Shown: positions 24,827-36,676 of the stretch, one piece after another | Layout: each line of letters opens with the position of its first letter | How positions within the stretch are numbered: position 1 is the first letter of the stretch | From: Prosapia bicincta | Lineage: Eukaryota; Arthropoda; Insecta; Hemiptera; Cercopidae | Assembly (NCBI GenBank): GCA_036971475.1 | Contig: JBAIZL010000007.1 | Span: 35,960,283 to 36,024,282 of the forward strand | Direction: 5' to 3' | Length of the DNA: 64,000 nt | Position numbers and translations under genes: made by a program | The notes under the pieces: generated by a model | Told to the model about the DNA's origin: nothing | Seen by the model: only the letters and a program-made list of their open reading frames with translations | The model's database searches: none

Positions 24827-25250
24827 GTTATTAGTAAATCAGGGTTTGCCTACCCACTTACTTTAAGGTGGAAACTGTTCTTACATATGAAAATTAAATT
24901 TGATGCTACCACAAGTTTATTACAAGTAGTCTACATTCAAGAAGTGTTTTATTTTTATTAAAGTTACAAAAAGTAAGACTATCAACATGTTATAGTTTGT
25001 ATGTCCAGGCGAAATTCATTAAATTTATTTATATTAATATTTTGTTTGAACAAGGACTTCATGAAGTAAAACAAGTATCACAATTATTTTTTAATTGTAA
25101 TAAACAGAAAAAACTATTGAATAATGATATAATATATTGAATCAAAATAATAAGAATATTATATAATAAATATAATAATAATATACGAGTATTATGAATT
25201 CAAAATTACTATTCAATGCGATTGCAATAACTCACAATAGTTTTAGTGAT
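24827..25250. other. AT-rich interior of the hAT-like element
   Basis: Very AT-rich DNA between the pogo-like insertion and the 94-bp array. I see no coding features. It is presumably original hAT internal sequence. Confidence 0.5.
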
Positions 25251-26013
25251 ACAAGCTGAATCTGTCCTTTGAGTTCATGATACAGTATTAGAAATGTTAG
25301 GTTCCATACTTGACACTTTTACTCTGAACTCATACTGCATATCAAGCTGATACATCTGTCCTTTGAGTTCATGATACAGTATTAGAAATGTTAGGTTCCA
25401 TACTTGACACTTTTACTCTGAACTCATACTGCATATCAAGCTGATACATCTGTCCTTTGAGTTCATGATACAGTATTAGAAGTGTTAGGTTCCATACTTG
25501 ACACTTTTACTCTGAACTCATACTGCATATCAAGCTGATACATCTGTCCTTTGAGTTCATGATACAGTATTAGAAATGTTAGGTTCCATACTTGACACTT
25601 TTACTCTGAACTCATACTGCATATCAAGCTGATACATCTGTCCTTTGAGTTCATGATACAGTATTAGAAATGTTAGGTTCCATACTTGACACTTTTACTC
25701 TGAACTCATACTGCATATCAAGCTGATACATCTGTCCTTTGAGTTCATGATACAGTATTAGAAATGTTAGGTTCCATACTTGACACTTTTACTCTGAACT
25801 CATACTGCATATCAAGCTGATACATCTGTCCTTTGAGTTCATGATACAGTATTAGAAATGTTAGGTTCCATACTTGACACTTTTACTCTGAACTCATACT
25901 GCATACCAAGCTGATACATCTGTCCTTTGAGTTCATGATACAGTATTAGAAATGTTAGGTTCCATACTTGACACTTTTACTCTGAACTCATACTGCATAT
26001 CAAGCTGATACAT
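25251..26013. repeat. 94-bp tandem array inside the hAT-like element (8 copies)
   Basis: The anchor TCTGTCCTTTGAGTTCATG occurs every 94 bp from 25261 to 25919; copies are nearly identical. Each unit contains TGAGTTCA and its reverse complement TGAACTCA, about 45 bp apart. CAAGCTGA marks both ends of the array. Near-identity of copies suggests recent expansion. Confidence 0.96.
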
Positions 26014-26104
26014 AAATTTAATTTTCATTAAGTATATAGTTGCCGATTCGGCCACAGCGAACTTGTTAAATAAAAATATTTTAATTTTAGTGCCCTAAGA
26101 CATT

Positions 26105-27150
26105 ACCCTCGGACTCGTAAGGGTCCGCTGACCATCTGTTGGGAACCACTGCTATAGTGTACATTTCGCTTTTAAAAACGTGACACACGCGAGCATGCAA
26201 AAGGGAGCTTCACAAGGTAGTTTGCTGGTTAAAGACGGTAGATTTATTCCCGCAAGACTCCTAGGGGTCTGCTGAAAATCTATCCCTCTGGGAACCACTG
26301 CTATAGAGTGACGCACGTGCGCATGCGAAAGGGAGCTTCACAAGGTAGTTTGCTGGTTAAAGACGGTAGATTTATTCCGCCAGTACTCCTAGGGGTCCGC
26401 TGACCATCTGTCCATCTGGGCACCACTGCTATAGAGTGACACACGCGCGCATGCAAAAGGGAGCTTCACAAGGTAGTTTGCTGGTTAAAGACGGTAGATT
26501 TATTCCGCCAGTACTCCTAGGGGTCCGCTGACCATCTGTCCATCTGGGCACCACTGCTATAGAGTGACACACGCGCGCATGCAAAAGGGAGCTTCACAAG
26601 GTAGTTTGCTGGTTAAAGACGGTAGATTTATTCCGCCAGTACTCCTAGGGGTCCGCTGACCATCTGTCCATCTGGGCACCACTGCTATAGAGTGACACAC
26701 GCGCGCATGCAAAAGGGAGCTTCACAAGGTAGTTTGCTGGTTAAAGACGGTAGATTTATTCCGCCAGTACTCCTAGGGGTCCGCTGACCATCTGTCCATC
26801 TGGGCACCACTGCTATAGAGTGACACACGCTTGCATGCAAAAGGGAGCTTCACAAGGTAGTTTGCTGGTTAAAGACGGTAGATTTATTCCGCCAGTACTC
26901 CTAGGGGTCCGCTGACCATCTGTCCATCTGGGCACCACTGCTATAGAGTGACACACGCTTGCATGCAAAAGGGAGCTTCACAAGGTAGTTTGTTGGTTAA
27001 AGACGGTAGATTTATTCCGCCAGTACTCCTAGGGGTCCGCTGACCATCTGTCCATCTGGGCACCACTGCTATAGAGTGTCACACGCTTGCATGCAAAAGG
27101 GAGCTTCATAAGGTAGTTTGCTGGTTAAAGACGGTAGATTTATTCCGCTA
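26105..27150. repeat. 128-bp tandem array spanning the right hAT junction (8 copies)
   Basis: The anchor GAGCTTCACAAGG recurs at 26205, 26333, 26461 and on to 27101, every 128 bp. Each unit joins about 60 bp of the hAT right end (GGGTCCGCTGACCATCTG, then a terminal ACCACTG), the target-site-like CTATAGAG and about 60-70 bp of flanking DNA. The first copy keeps the full GTTGGGAACCACTG end and 21 bp of flank that later copies lack; later copies have GGGCACCACTG. It is the mirror-image counterpart of the 155-bp array at the left junction. Confidence 0.93.
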
Positions 27151-27594
27151 TGAAACTACGCAAGCAACCGATAAATTACGCGATAACAAAAGTACAGTAT
27201 GAGAATTCGATAAGGAACGAAACGTCAAAAACTTCATTCATAATTTGTAAAACCTGCGGTAATATACGGAAGTCGCCAATGCGGTCGCAGGGATTCCCGG
27301 CAACAAGCAGGCTTGGGTTTTTCTCAGTTACCGACCATATTTTTTATAAAAGTGGGTAAAACAATTCCTTGGACAGTCGCGTGTAGTTTTTGAAATGATT
27401 GATGATCATTACAGTGGCATAGATAAGGTACAATGTTAACTTTAGCTAATCCAGATGGCCTTCGGAAAATATCCGTCTTATCGAGCCGTAGGCTATATCT
27501 CTCTCTATAATACGGGTTTTACTCGACGAATATTGCGTCTCGGCTTATTGAATGTAGTCTACAATGTCAGAGAGCAACTGTTTCCAGTAAGGTA
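27151..27594. other. Right flank of the hAT insertion, no clear gene
   Basis: Two open frames of 67-69 codons (27150-27359 and 27455-27658) start at ATG but show no recognisable family, signal peptide or splice context. I treat them as chance. Confidence 0.4.
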
Positions 27595-27925
27595 TAGTGC
27601 GAAGCACGTAACCGTGCACTTGGCCTTGAGAGATCTCTCGTGTACTACCACTTCTTAAAGCATGTTACATATTCAGAATGTTCTATAGAACAACAGCTTC
27701 TACATCCGATATGTCTACACATATTTTAATATTGTTTGTTATTTCATGCCGAAGCTAATATTTGTCATTGACCGTCTCGTGCAAGTCGGTGTTTTAATAG
27801 TTCTTATCATTTTTGTAGGAAAATTTTATACCGATCCTCTACCTACCGTCTCGCCTACTGTGATCTCTCAAGGACAAGTGCACGGTACGTAAGTTACGTG
27901 GTCCGTACTATACATTACTATCTTG
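27595..27925. mobile_element. Imperfect palindromic (foldback/MITE-like) element
   Basis: The left arm near 27602-27640 (CCGTGCACTTGGCCTTGAGA) is matched in inverted orientation near 27860-27893 (CTCAAGGACAAGTGCACGG). Pairing extends outward through ACGTAA and GTATAGT on both arms. About 220 bp of AT-rich loop lies between. No target duplication or second copy was found in the window, so a transposon origin is inferred only from the long inverted repeat. Confidence 0.5.
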
Positions 27926-29243
27926 TATCTATAACAGTGTTTTCGCGTGCAAGGCTTTTAAAAATTCTTTTGCTCCCCTTACGTCTCGCTGTTCTAAAAT
28001 TTCATTCATCCATTGGCTCAGGGAGTTTATTACTGTACCTTGTTCCAGTGTTTCATTAAGTATCCTCACACATATAGAAAGTTTTTTCTATCATTAGTGT
28101 TACTTAGTTACATAGCTCATCTTGTCACCTTTTAAAAATTGTGTGTTTGTGCTCTCTTTTTATATTTTGACTTTTTCAAGATTTAGCAATGAATAATGAA
28201 ATTTGATAAGGCTAGAGTCTTGAAATTGTCTCTACAGTACGATTAGCATTTGCACCGTGAGCAGTAATAGGCTACTTAAATATGACGGTTTTTCGAAATC
28301 TTGCTTTCAAGCTTGAACGTAATTAAAATCTGAATTAATAGGAACATTAATTTCGCATCCAACCGTGTCTGAAGATACCCTTGTGTCATGCATCGACTCA
28401 AGGTTTAAATATTCCCCTGAATACAGTCATTTCTTTATGGGTTAACTTGGGGGCGTGTTCTTCAGATTGGGAAACACTGGTATACACAGTATGTATTGTA
28501 GAGGGAGCTTTATATAAAGGTCTGAAAGTGCTTTCCATTACTCCTTATGCGCTTTCAATAAACACTTCCTTTAAAACAAGAGGTTCCCATTAGATTCTCT
28601 TTAATAAAATATTATATACCCTTATTACAAATATTTATTAAAGCTTTATGTGCATTTCGTTCACACAGTTACCATTATCAGAAAGTAACTTCTTTAAATT
28701 GTTTATTACAATTACGCCACTGTGCCCTCTTGTTTTTTGTATATCCTCTTTGTTCAGTCATTTTATAAAAGTAATTTATGTGGGGGAAATAAGCCTATTA
28801 GCATTGTAAGCTTTTAATAAAGCTTTCTTTTGCATTGTCAGATTGTAAAGCAAGGTTCGAAAACGTTAACCCAGATGGTTTGTTTATTTTATTCTTTTCA
28901 TTTACTGTATTTTTATTCCTTAAGCATTATTTATGATTAATAAATTTGAGCACTGTGGTTTAATTTTTCAACTAAATTAATAAAACCCACTAACCACAAT
29001 TCTGGAATGCGTGGGGTTGACTTAGTAGTAGGGGCGGTATGTTTTTTCTACCCTTAGCCCGCCTTTCTGAGAAAAACCCCGCCCAACCCCGTTGCTTGGT
29101 ATCGGCGCTTACAGAATGTTTTAGAGTCCCGAAGAGCTCTCTTAATGTCTGTTGTAGCCAGAGGGAAATTTGAGGGGAAGCCAGAATAACCTTGAAACAA
29201 TTACGCACTTTAGAAGAGACGAGGGAACATTCACCTGGCATCA
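27926..29243. other. AT-rich sequence, no supported gene
   Basis: The AT-rich left part has no features. The right 250 bp (28990-29243) is more GC-balanced and holds an 84-codon minus-strand open frame with no recognisable domain. It directly abuts the 107/111-bp array. Confidence 0.45.
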
Positions 29244-32200
29244 AGACTGTATGAGAGGGAAAGTAACTTTATTCACACAGTTAGTTACACGTTCCCTGTA
29301 TAACATAACGTTCTGGACCTTTTGTACACGGTCTATAGGTAAGTAACAGTGACAAGACTGTATGAAAGGGAAAGTAACTTTATTCACACAGTTACACGTT
29401 CTCTGTATAACATAACGTTCTGGACCTTTTGTACACGGTCTATAGGTAAGTAACAGTGACAAGACTGTATGAAAGGGAAAGTAACTTTATTCACACAGTT
29501 AGTTACACGTTCTCTGTATAACATAACGTTCTGGACCTTTTGTACACGGTCTATAGGTAAGTAACAGTGACAAGACTATATGAAAGGGAAAGTAACTTTA
29601 TTCACACAGTTAGTTACACGTTCTCTGTATAACATAACGTTCTGGACCTTTTGTACACGGTCTATAGGTAAGTAACAGTGACAAGACTGTATGAAAGGGA
29701 AAGTAACTTTATTCACACAGTTACACGTTCTCTGTATAACATAACGTTCTGGACCTTTTGTACACGGTCTATAGGTAAGTAACAGTGACAAGACTGTATG
29801 AAAGGGAAAGTAACTTTATTCACACAGTTACACGTTCTCTGTATAACATAACGTTCTGGACCTTTTGTACACGGTCTATAGGTAAGTAACAGTGACAAGA
29901 CTGTATGAAAGGGAAAGTAACTTTATTCACACAGTTACACGTTCTCTGTATAACATAACGTTCTGGACCTTTTGTACACGGTCTATAGGTAAGTAACAGT
30001 GACAAGACTGTATGAAAGGTAAAGTAACTTTATTCACACAGTTACACGTTCTCTGTATAACATAACGTTCTGGACCTTTTGTACACGGTCTATAGGTAAG
30101 TAACAGTGACAAGACTGTATGAAAGGGAAAGTAACTTTATTCACACAGTTACACGTTCTCTGTATAACATAACGTTCTGGACCTTTTGTACACGGTCTAT
30201 AGGTAAGTAACAGTGACAAGACTGTATGAAAGGGAAAGTAACTTTATTCACACAGTTACACGTTCTCTGTATAACATAACGTTCTGGACCTTTTGTACAC
30301 GGTCTATAGGTAAGTAACAGTGACAAGACTGTATGAAAGGTAAAGTAACTTTATTCACACAGTTACACGTTCTCTGTATAACATAACGTTCTGGACCTTT
30401 TGTACACGGTCTATAGGTAAGTAACAGTGACAAGACTGTATGAAAGGGAAAGTAACTTTATTCACACAGTTACACGTTCTCTGTATAACATAACGTTCTG
30501 GACCTTTTGTACACGGTCTATAGGTAAGTAACAGTGACAAGACTGTATGAAAGGGAAAGTAACTTTATTCACACAGTTACACGTTCTCTGTATAACATAA
30601 CGTTCTGGACCTTTTGTACACGGTCTATAGGTAAGTAACAGTGACAAGACTGTATGAAAGGGAAAGTAACTTTATTCACACAGTTAGTTACACGTTCTCT
30701 GTATAACATAACGTTCTGGACCTTTTGTACACGGTCTATAGGTAAGTAACAGTGACAAGACTGTATGAAAGGGAAAGTAACTTTATTCACACAGTTACAC
30801 GTTCTCTGTATAACATAACGTTCTGGACCTTTTGTACACGGTCTATAGGTAAGTAACAGTGACAAGACTGTATGAAAGGGAAAGTAACTTTATTCACACA
30901 GTTACACGTTCTCTGTATAACATAACGTTCTGGACCTTTTGTACACGGTCTATAGGTAAGTAACAGTGACAAGACTGTATGAAAGGGAAAGTAACTTTAT
31001 TCACACAGTTAGTTACACGTTCTCTGTATAACATAACGTTCTGGACCTTTTGTACACGGTCTATAGGTAAGTAACAGTGACAAGACTATATGAAAGGGAA
31101 AGTAACTTTATTCACACAGTTAGTTACACGTTCTCTGTATAACATAACGTTCTGGACCTTTTGTACACGGTCTATAGGTAAGTAACAGTGACAAGACTGT
31201 ATGAAAGGGAAAGTAACTTTATTCACACAGTTACACGTTCTCTGTATAACATAACGTTCTGGACCTTTTGTACACGGTCTATAGGTAAGTAACAGTGACA
31301 AGACTGTATGAAAGGGAAAGTAACTTTATTCACACAGTTAGTTACACGTTCTCTGTATAACATAACGTTCTGGACCTTTTGTACACGGTCTATAGGTAAG
31401 TAACAGTGACAAGACTATATGAAAGGGAAAGTAACTTTATTCACACAGTTAGTTACACGTTCTCTGTATAACATAACGTTCTGGACCTTTTGTACACGGT
31501 CTATAGGTAAGTAACAGTGACAAGACTGTATGAAAGGGAAAGTAACTTTATTCACACAGTTACACGTTCTCTGTATAACATAACGTTCTGGACCTTTTGT
31601 ACACGGTCTATAGGTAAGTAACAGTGACAAGACTGTATGAAAGGGAAAGTAACTTTATTCACACAGTTACACGTTCTCTGTATAACATAACGTTCTGGAC
31701 CTTTTGTACACGGTCTATAGGTAAGTAACAGTGACAAGACTGTATGAAAGGGAAAGTAACTTTATTCACACAGTTACACGTTCTCTGTATAACATAACGT
31801 TCTGGACCTTTTGTACACGGTCTATAGGTAAGTAACAGTGACAAGACTGTATGAAAGGTAAAGTAACTTTATTCACACAGTTACACGTTCTCTGTATAAC
31901 ATAACGTTCTGGACCTTTTGTACACGGTCTATAGGTAAGTAACAGTGACAAGACTGTATGAAAGGGAAAGTAACTTTATTCACACAGTTACACGTTCTCT
32001 GTATAACATAACGTTCTGGACCTTTTGTACACGGTCTATAGGTAAGTAACAGTGACAAGACTGTATGAAAGGGAAAGTAACTTTATTCACACAGTTACAC
32101 GTTCTCTGTATAACATAACGTTCTGGACCTTTTGTACACGGTCTATAGGTAAGTAACAGTGACAAGACTGTATGAAAGGGAAAGTAACTTTATTCACACA

Positions 32201-33375
32201 GTTACACGTTCTCTGTATAACATAACGTTCTGGACCTTTTGTACACGGTCTATAGGTAAGTAACAGTGACAAGACTGTATGAAAGGGAAAGTAACTTTAT
32301 TCACACAGTTACACGTTCTCTGTATAACATAACGTTCTGGACCTTTTGTACACGGTCTATAGGTAAGTAACAGTGACAAGACTGTATGAAAGGGAAAGTA
32401 ACTTTATTCACACAGTTACACGTTCTCTGTATAACATAACGTTCTGGACCTTTTGTACACGGTCTATAGGTAAGTAACAGTGACAAGACTGTATGAAAGG
32501 GAAAGTAACTTTATTCACACAGTTACACGTTCTCTGTATAACATAACGTTCTGGACCTTTTGTACACGGTCTATAGGTAAGTAACAGTGACAAGACTGTA
32601 TGAAAGGGAAAGTAACTTTATTCACACAGTTACACGTTCTCTGTATAACATAACGTTCTGGACCTTTTGTACACGGTCTATAGGTAAGTAACAGTGACAA
32701 GACTGTATGAAAGGGAAAGTAACTTTATTCACACAGTTACACGTTCTCTGTATAACATAACGTTCTGGACCTTTTGTACACGGTCTATAGGTAAGTAACA
32801 GTGACAAGACTGTATGAAAGGTAAAGTAACTTTATTCACACAGTTACACGTTCTCTGTATAACATAACGTTCTGGACCTTTTGTACACGGTCTATAGGTA
32901 AGTAACAGTGACAAGACTGTATGAAAGGGAAAGTAACTTTATTCACACAGTTACACGTTCTCTGTATAACATAACGTTCTGGACCTTTTGTACACGGTCT
33001 ATAGGTAAGTAACAGTGACAAGACTGTATGAAAGGGAAAGTAACTTTATTCACACAGTTACACGTTCTCTGTATAACATAACGTTCTGGACCTTTTGTAC
33101 ACGGTCTATAGGTAAGTAACAGTGACAAGACTGTATGAAAGGGAAAGTAACTTTATTCACACAGTTAGTTACACGTTCTCTGTATAACATAACGTTCTGG
33201 ACCTTTTGTACACGGTCTATAGGTAAGTAACAGTGACAAGACTGTATGAAAGGGAAAGTAACTTTATTCACACAGTTACACGTTCTCTGTATAACATAAC
33301 GTTCTGGACCTTTTGTACACGGTCTATAGGTAAGTAACAGTGACAAGACTGTATGAGAGGGAAAGTAACTTTATT
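29244..33375. repeat. 107/111-bp satellite array (about 38 copies)
   Basis: The anchor AAGACTGTATGAAAGGGAAA recurs every 107 bp, or 111 bp where GTTA is duplicated in CACAGTTA(GTTA)CACG. The first and last copies share GAGAGGG, while internal copies have GAAAGGG. A 329-bp trimer (111+111+107, the middle unit with AGACTATATG) occurs at about 29459, 30968 and 31297, showing higher-order duplication. Each unit contains TTTATTCACACAG (acceptor-like) and CTATAGGTAAGTAAC (perfect donor-like) 54 bp apart on the plus strand. Repeating 61-codon minus-strand frames are by-products. Confidence 0.97.
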
Positions 33376-34098
33376 CAAACTGAGAACATCGCATCCCTAA
33401 CCTGCCACAGACCCATTCCTATTCTACTTTAAATCAAAGTATAATAAGGGAGAGAGTTGTTCACGTGATGAGTACGTGAACTGTTTGCTCCCCGGCAGAT
33501 TCACAGAAAGTTACAAATCAGTCAGCCTTTCCTTAACGTATTGTCAGTAAAAAAGCACTTGTGAACCAATTGGCTCTTCATCACGAAGGTGGGCCGAACC
33601 CTGAATGCTCGTTACAAAAGTATAGATAATTTTTTATTAATATATTTCATAGTTTACTCTAGAATTATACTATTTAACGTAATAAAAAATATTTTTAAAA
33701 TAATATAAAAATATTTGTTTAATATTAAAATAAAAAACCCAATTTCATTTTAATAAGCTGGTCGAAGACGGAAATACACAGGCCGTTCGCGTGATCATGA
33801 GTCACCCGATAAAGCTGCCAATTCACAGCCATGCAGTTTCACTAATCTTCCGCGCTGTTTACGCACTCATTAGAAGGCCGTTACAAACGTATAAACGATG
33901 CTACATAGTGAATTGGTCTTAACGTCCTTTTATCGGAAACAAGCTTGTCACGTGCTCTAGATGTTTACCTCGCCTGGCCTAATAAAACAGTAAAACAATA
34001 GCAACATTAGACATTGGATGAACCACAACCGGAATAGTACTTACAATTTTTATTATTATTACATAATTTTTTTATTTAGGGCACGTGTAGGAGGTTTC
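33376..34098. other. Single-copy-looking DNA with a small perfect inverted repeat
   Basis: Mixed sequence with an AT-rich block at 33.62-33.75 kb. GTTCACGT at 33459-33466 and ACGTGAAC at 33474-33481 form an 8-bp perfect inverted repeat with a 7-bp spacer. No gene is visible. Confidence 0.5.
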
Positions 34099-34265
34099 TG
34101 TAAATATAGGACGTAAGGGCAATCGCTAATAGTTTAATAGCGGAGGGTAAAGTCAGGAATTCCGCTCAATACTTCGTTGTAAATATAAGACGTAAGGGCA
34201 ATCGCTAATAGTTTAATAGCGGAGGGTAAAATCAGGAATTCCGCTCAAGACTTCGTTGTAAATAT
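34099..34265. repeat. Two tandem copies of a 79-bp unit
   Basis: The anchor ACGTAAGGGCAATCGCTAAT occurs at 34111 and 34190. TGTAAATAT occurs at the start (34099), the middle and the end (34257). The duplication is therefore bounded by a 9-bp direct repeat, which suggests an early-stage array. Confidence 0.95.
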
Positions 34266-35912
34266 TATGGATTGTGCTAATGCACACCCTCTCCAAAGGG
34301 TAAACGCCTGAAGAACTATTTGTATAAGAGAAAAATCAAATGTAATATTTTCTATTTTAGAAGGGCTCTTTGTTCTTTGTCATTTTAGTAATAATTACTC
34401 TTTACACAAATAAATATAATTGGATTCAATGAAGGATTATTTAAAGGACGTTGAAATCTACTCCGTTACAATTTACAACTACAAAAGTTACACTTTGAAG
34501 GAAACAGAGAAATCAAATCGTATAGTAGGGTGTTACAAAAATCAGCCGATACATGGGAGGTGCGAACTTAATTTCTCGCATGAAAAAGTGTATTATGCGG
34601 TTGTATACTATTTCCCTCGGTTAGTATTTTTTATTTTTCCAAATTGTAACCATTTCTTTTTGTTTAGAGAATATGTTGAAGTAACATATGTTAATGCGAA
34701 AAATCCGTATATTTTTTCATATATGCTGTTTTATTATTTAAATTGTCCACTGCTTTAGCTTTAGTATCTCACTATTAAGGCCCAAGTTGAGTTAATCCTT
34801 TTAGGCTGTTAATGTTTATTTACTCAGGTAATAATGTCCCAGTAATGAAGCGTTATATCGCTGACACGAAGATAGTGGTATATTCTTCGCTACTAAACCC
34901 ATTCCTTTCGAAAGAAACTTTTCCGTTAAACTATAGCCTATATTGTTTTTCCAATTTCACTTCTAGTATTCATTTGCGTTGTTCCTTTCTCTTTGGAGCA
35001 ATTTTCTGATTTTGTTTTTTAGTTATATTCTTTCATGATTTTCTTTACTTATACAGTGTTACATATATATATATATAGGCGGTTAATCATTTTCTTAAGA
35101 CAATCGTGCTACGGACGAACACAACTGAATCTCCAAGAAGTCATATTTCAGTGTCATTATGAAATGACTAATTCTTTTTTTTGAAATAACGTTCGACAAA
35201 ATATGCCTCGTGTTACCAATGTTAAGAAGCTTATTCAATCCCTCTGTAATTATTCAGTAATAAATGTAATAATTTATTTTATCTTATATTTCTTTAATCT
35301 GTAGTAACATGACCGTAAAATTGTTTTCTTTCCATATTCATGTATATATTTTTAACCACTGTATATTTGTTATTTATTAAAAGCCAATTGGTTTTAAGAG
35401 AAATTTAAAAATATATAATTTTTGTCATAAAAGAACGTATCTGTGTAACGACTAATCCTGTGATCCAATAAAAACAAACAAATCTCTAAGTAACGCTTGT
35501 TTTGAACGAAGTGCAGTAAACAGAAGACTTATTTGTTGCGTAATTAGTTTGCTCCAGTTGTTTTATCTTGTATTAAGTAGGTCTAGGGAAACACGTGTGT
35601 TTCGAGACAGATTCTTTGCCACTTCCTCACTTAGGCTGCCACCCGTGCAGAGATGCAACAATGCTTCAACAGCTAAACATTTCCCTATTACGCGTATCTT
35701 GCAAGTGAAATTTTCCCTAAGCTATACGAATACACTGCTGTATTGCAACGTAGTTGTGAATTATTGGACCATCTTACATTTTTTTGTTCTTATGCTATTA
35801 AAAAATATATTATGGTGTAGATTTTTATTTTAAATATCGCAAACCATCAATAGCGATTAGAATTTGATAAAAGATACGAACCTAACTTCAATGTACAAGC
35901 ACACATTAAACT
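34266..35912. other. AT-rich sequence, no supported gene
   Basis: Open frames of 65-112 codons exist (34420-34758, 34812-35009, 35549-35833, plus), but their composition (F, Y, N, K-rich) fits AT-rich noise. An (AT)n microsatellite lies near 35065-35080. Nothing recognisable is present. Confidence 0.5.
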
Positions 35913-36487
35913 GGGGCTACTTCAAATGACCAAAATTCAACTAACCAAAATGTACGCACACAATTAACACAAACTTCAACTAACTAAAATACGCGACATT
36001 CAAATAACGTAAGTGTACGGACTTCAACTAACCAAAGTGCACGAACTTCAACTAACCAAAGTGCACGGATTTCAAGTAACCAATGTAAACGGGCTTCAAC
36101 TGAAAGAAATGTTGCGGGTTATAGGTTTGCCGTTTCGCAGGCGTTCATCGCACATCTTGAAATTAATAAATGGGAAATAATGTTTCTGTAAATATCTAAA
36201 CTTAGTAGTTTTTATTACTCCCTTTAAATTGTTTCTCAAAATGCTCCGGTTTAACTTTATCGTTATTAAAGTAAATGTAATGCAGGAATATTATTCGGTT
36301 TTATTACATCATAGATCTTAAAGTATCTTATTATAATAGTAAATAGTCGGAACGGCAATAAGATAGCCTGCAACGTTTCTTTCAGTTGAAGTTTGTTTAC
36401 TTTGGTTAGTTGAAATCCATGCACTTCGGTTAGTTGGAAGTTACGTACGTTTTGGCTAGTTGAAATTCGGTCATTTGAAGGCTACCT
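35913..36487. mobile_element. Foldback element with about 24-bp subrepeats
   Basis: The left end GGGGCTACTTCAAATGACC and the complement of the right end AGGTAGCCTTCAAATGACC match, and ATTAAAC flanks both sides (35905 and 36488) as a likely target duplication. The left arm contains repeats of about 24 bp of ACTTCAACTAACCAAAGTGC type. The right arm carries the same motif in reverse (TTTGGTTAGTTGAA). The arms end in a matching CTTCAACTGAAAGAAA segment around an AT-rich centre. Tandem subrepeats inside long inverted arms are the hallmark of foldback transposons. Confidence 0.7.
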
Positions 36488-36676
36488 ATTAAACCTAATA
36501 ATTCAAAATTTGTTGGCAATAACATAGCCTGCAACGCTTCTTTCAGTTGAAGTTTGTTTACTTTGGTTAGTTGAAATCCATGCACTTCGGTTAGTTGGAA
36601 GTTACGTACGTTTTGGCTAGTTGAAATTCGGTCATTTGAAGGCTACCCATTAAACCTAATAATTCAAAATTTGTTT
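36352..36676. repeat. 161-bp direct duplication of the foldback right arm plus flank
   Basis: AGCCTGCAACG(T/C)TTCTTTCAG occurs at about 36365 and again 161 bp later. The duplicated block includes the whole right arm and about 27 bp of right flank (ATTAAACCTAATAATTC...), ending in AAATTTGTT in both copies. The duplication therefore happened after insertion and again straddles a transposon/flank junction. Confidence 0.92.

Larger units (their letters stand above)
22206..26151. mobile_element. hAT-like DNA transposon, non-autonomous, with nested insertions
   Basis: The 5' end CAGTGGTTCCCAACA at 22206-22220 is perfectly mirrored by TGTTGGGAACCACTG ending at 26151. The sequence is characteristic of hAT termini. 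The flanking 8-mers are CTGTAAAG (22198-22205; CTATAAAG in older-looking array copies) and CTATAGTG (26152-26159; CTATAGAG in the right array). The best pair matches 7 of 8, consistent with the 8-bp hAT target duplication. No hAT transposase was found. Most of the length is a nested pogo-like element, a 94-bp array and AT-rich filler. Both outer junctions are tandemly amplified in the neighbouring arrays. Confidence 0.8.

Noticed and set aside
28990..29244. 84-codon minus-strand open frame next to the 107/111-bp array
   Set aside because: No recognisable domain or splice context. The slightly higher GC content alone is not enough to call a gene.
20208..33346. Regularly spaced short open frames in the 155-, 49/51- and 107/111-bp arrays
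   Set aside because: By-products of stop-free stretches in the repeat unit. Frame is not maintained between units, as the periods are mostly not multiples of three.
34420..34758. 112-codon plus-strand open frame
   Set aside because: Begins with a non-ATG codon, is dominated by residues with AT-rich codons, and matches no known family.
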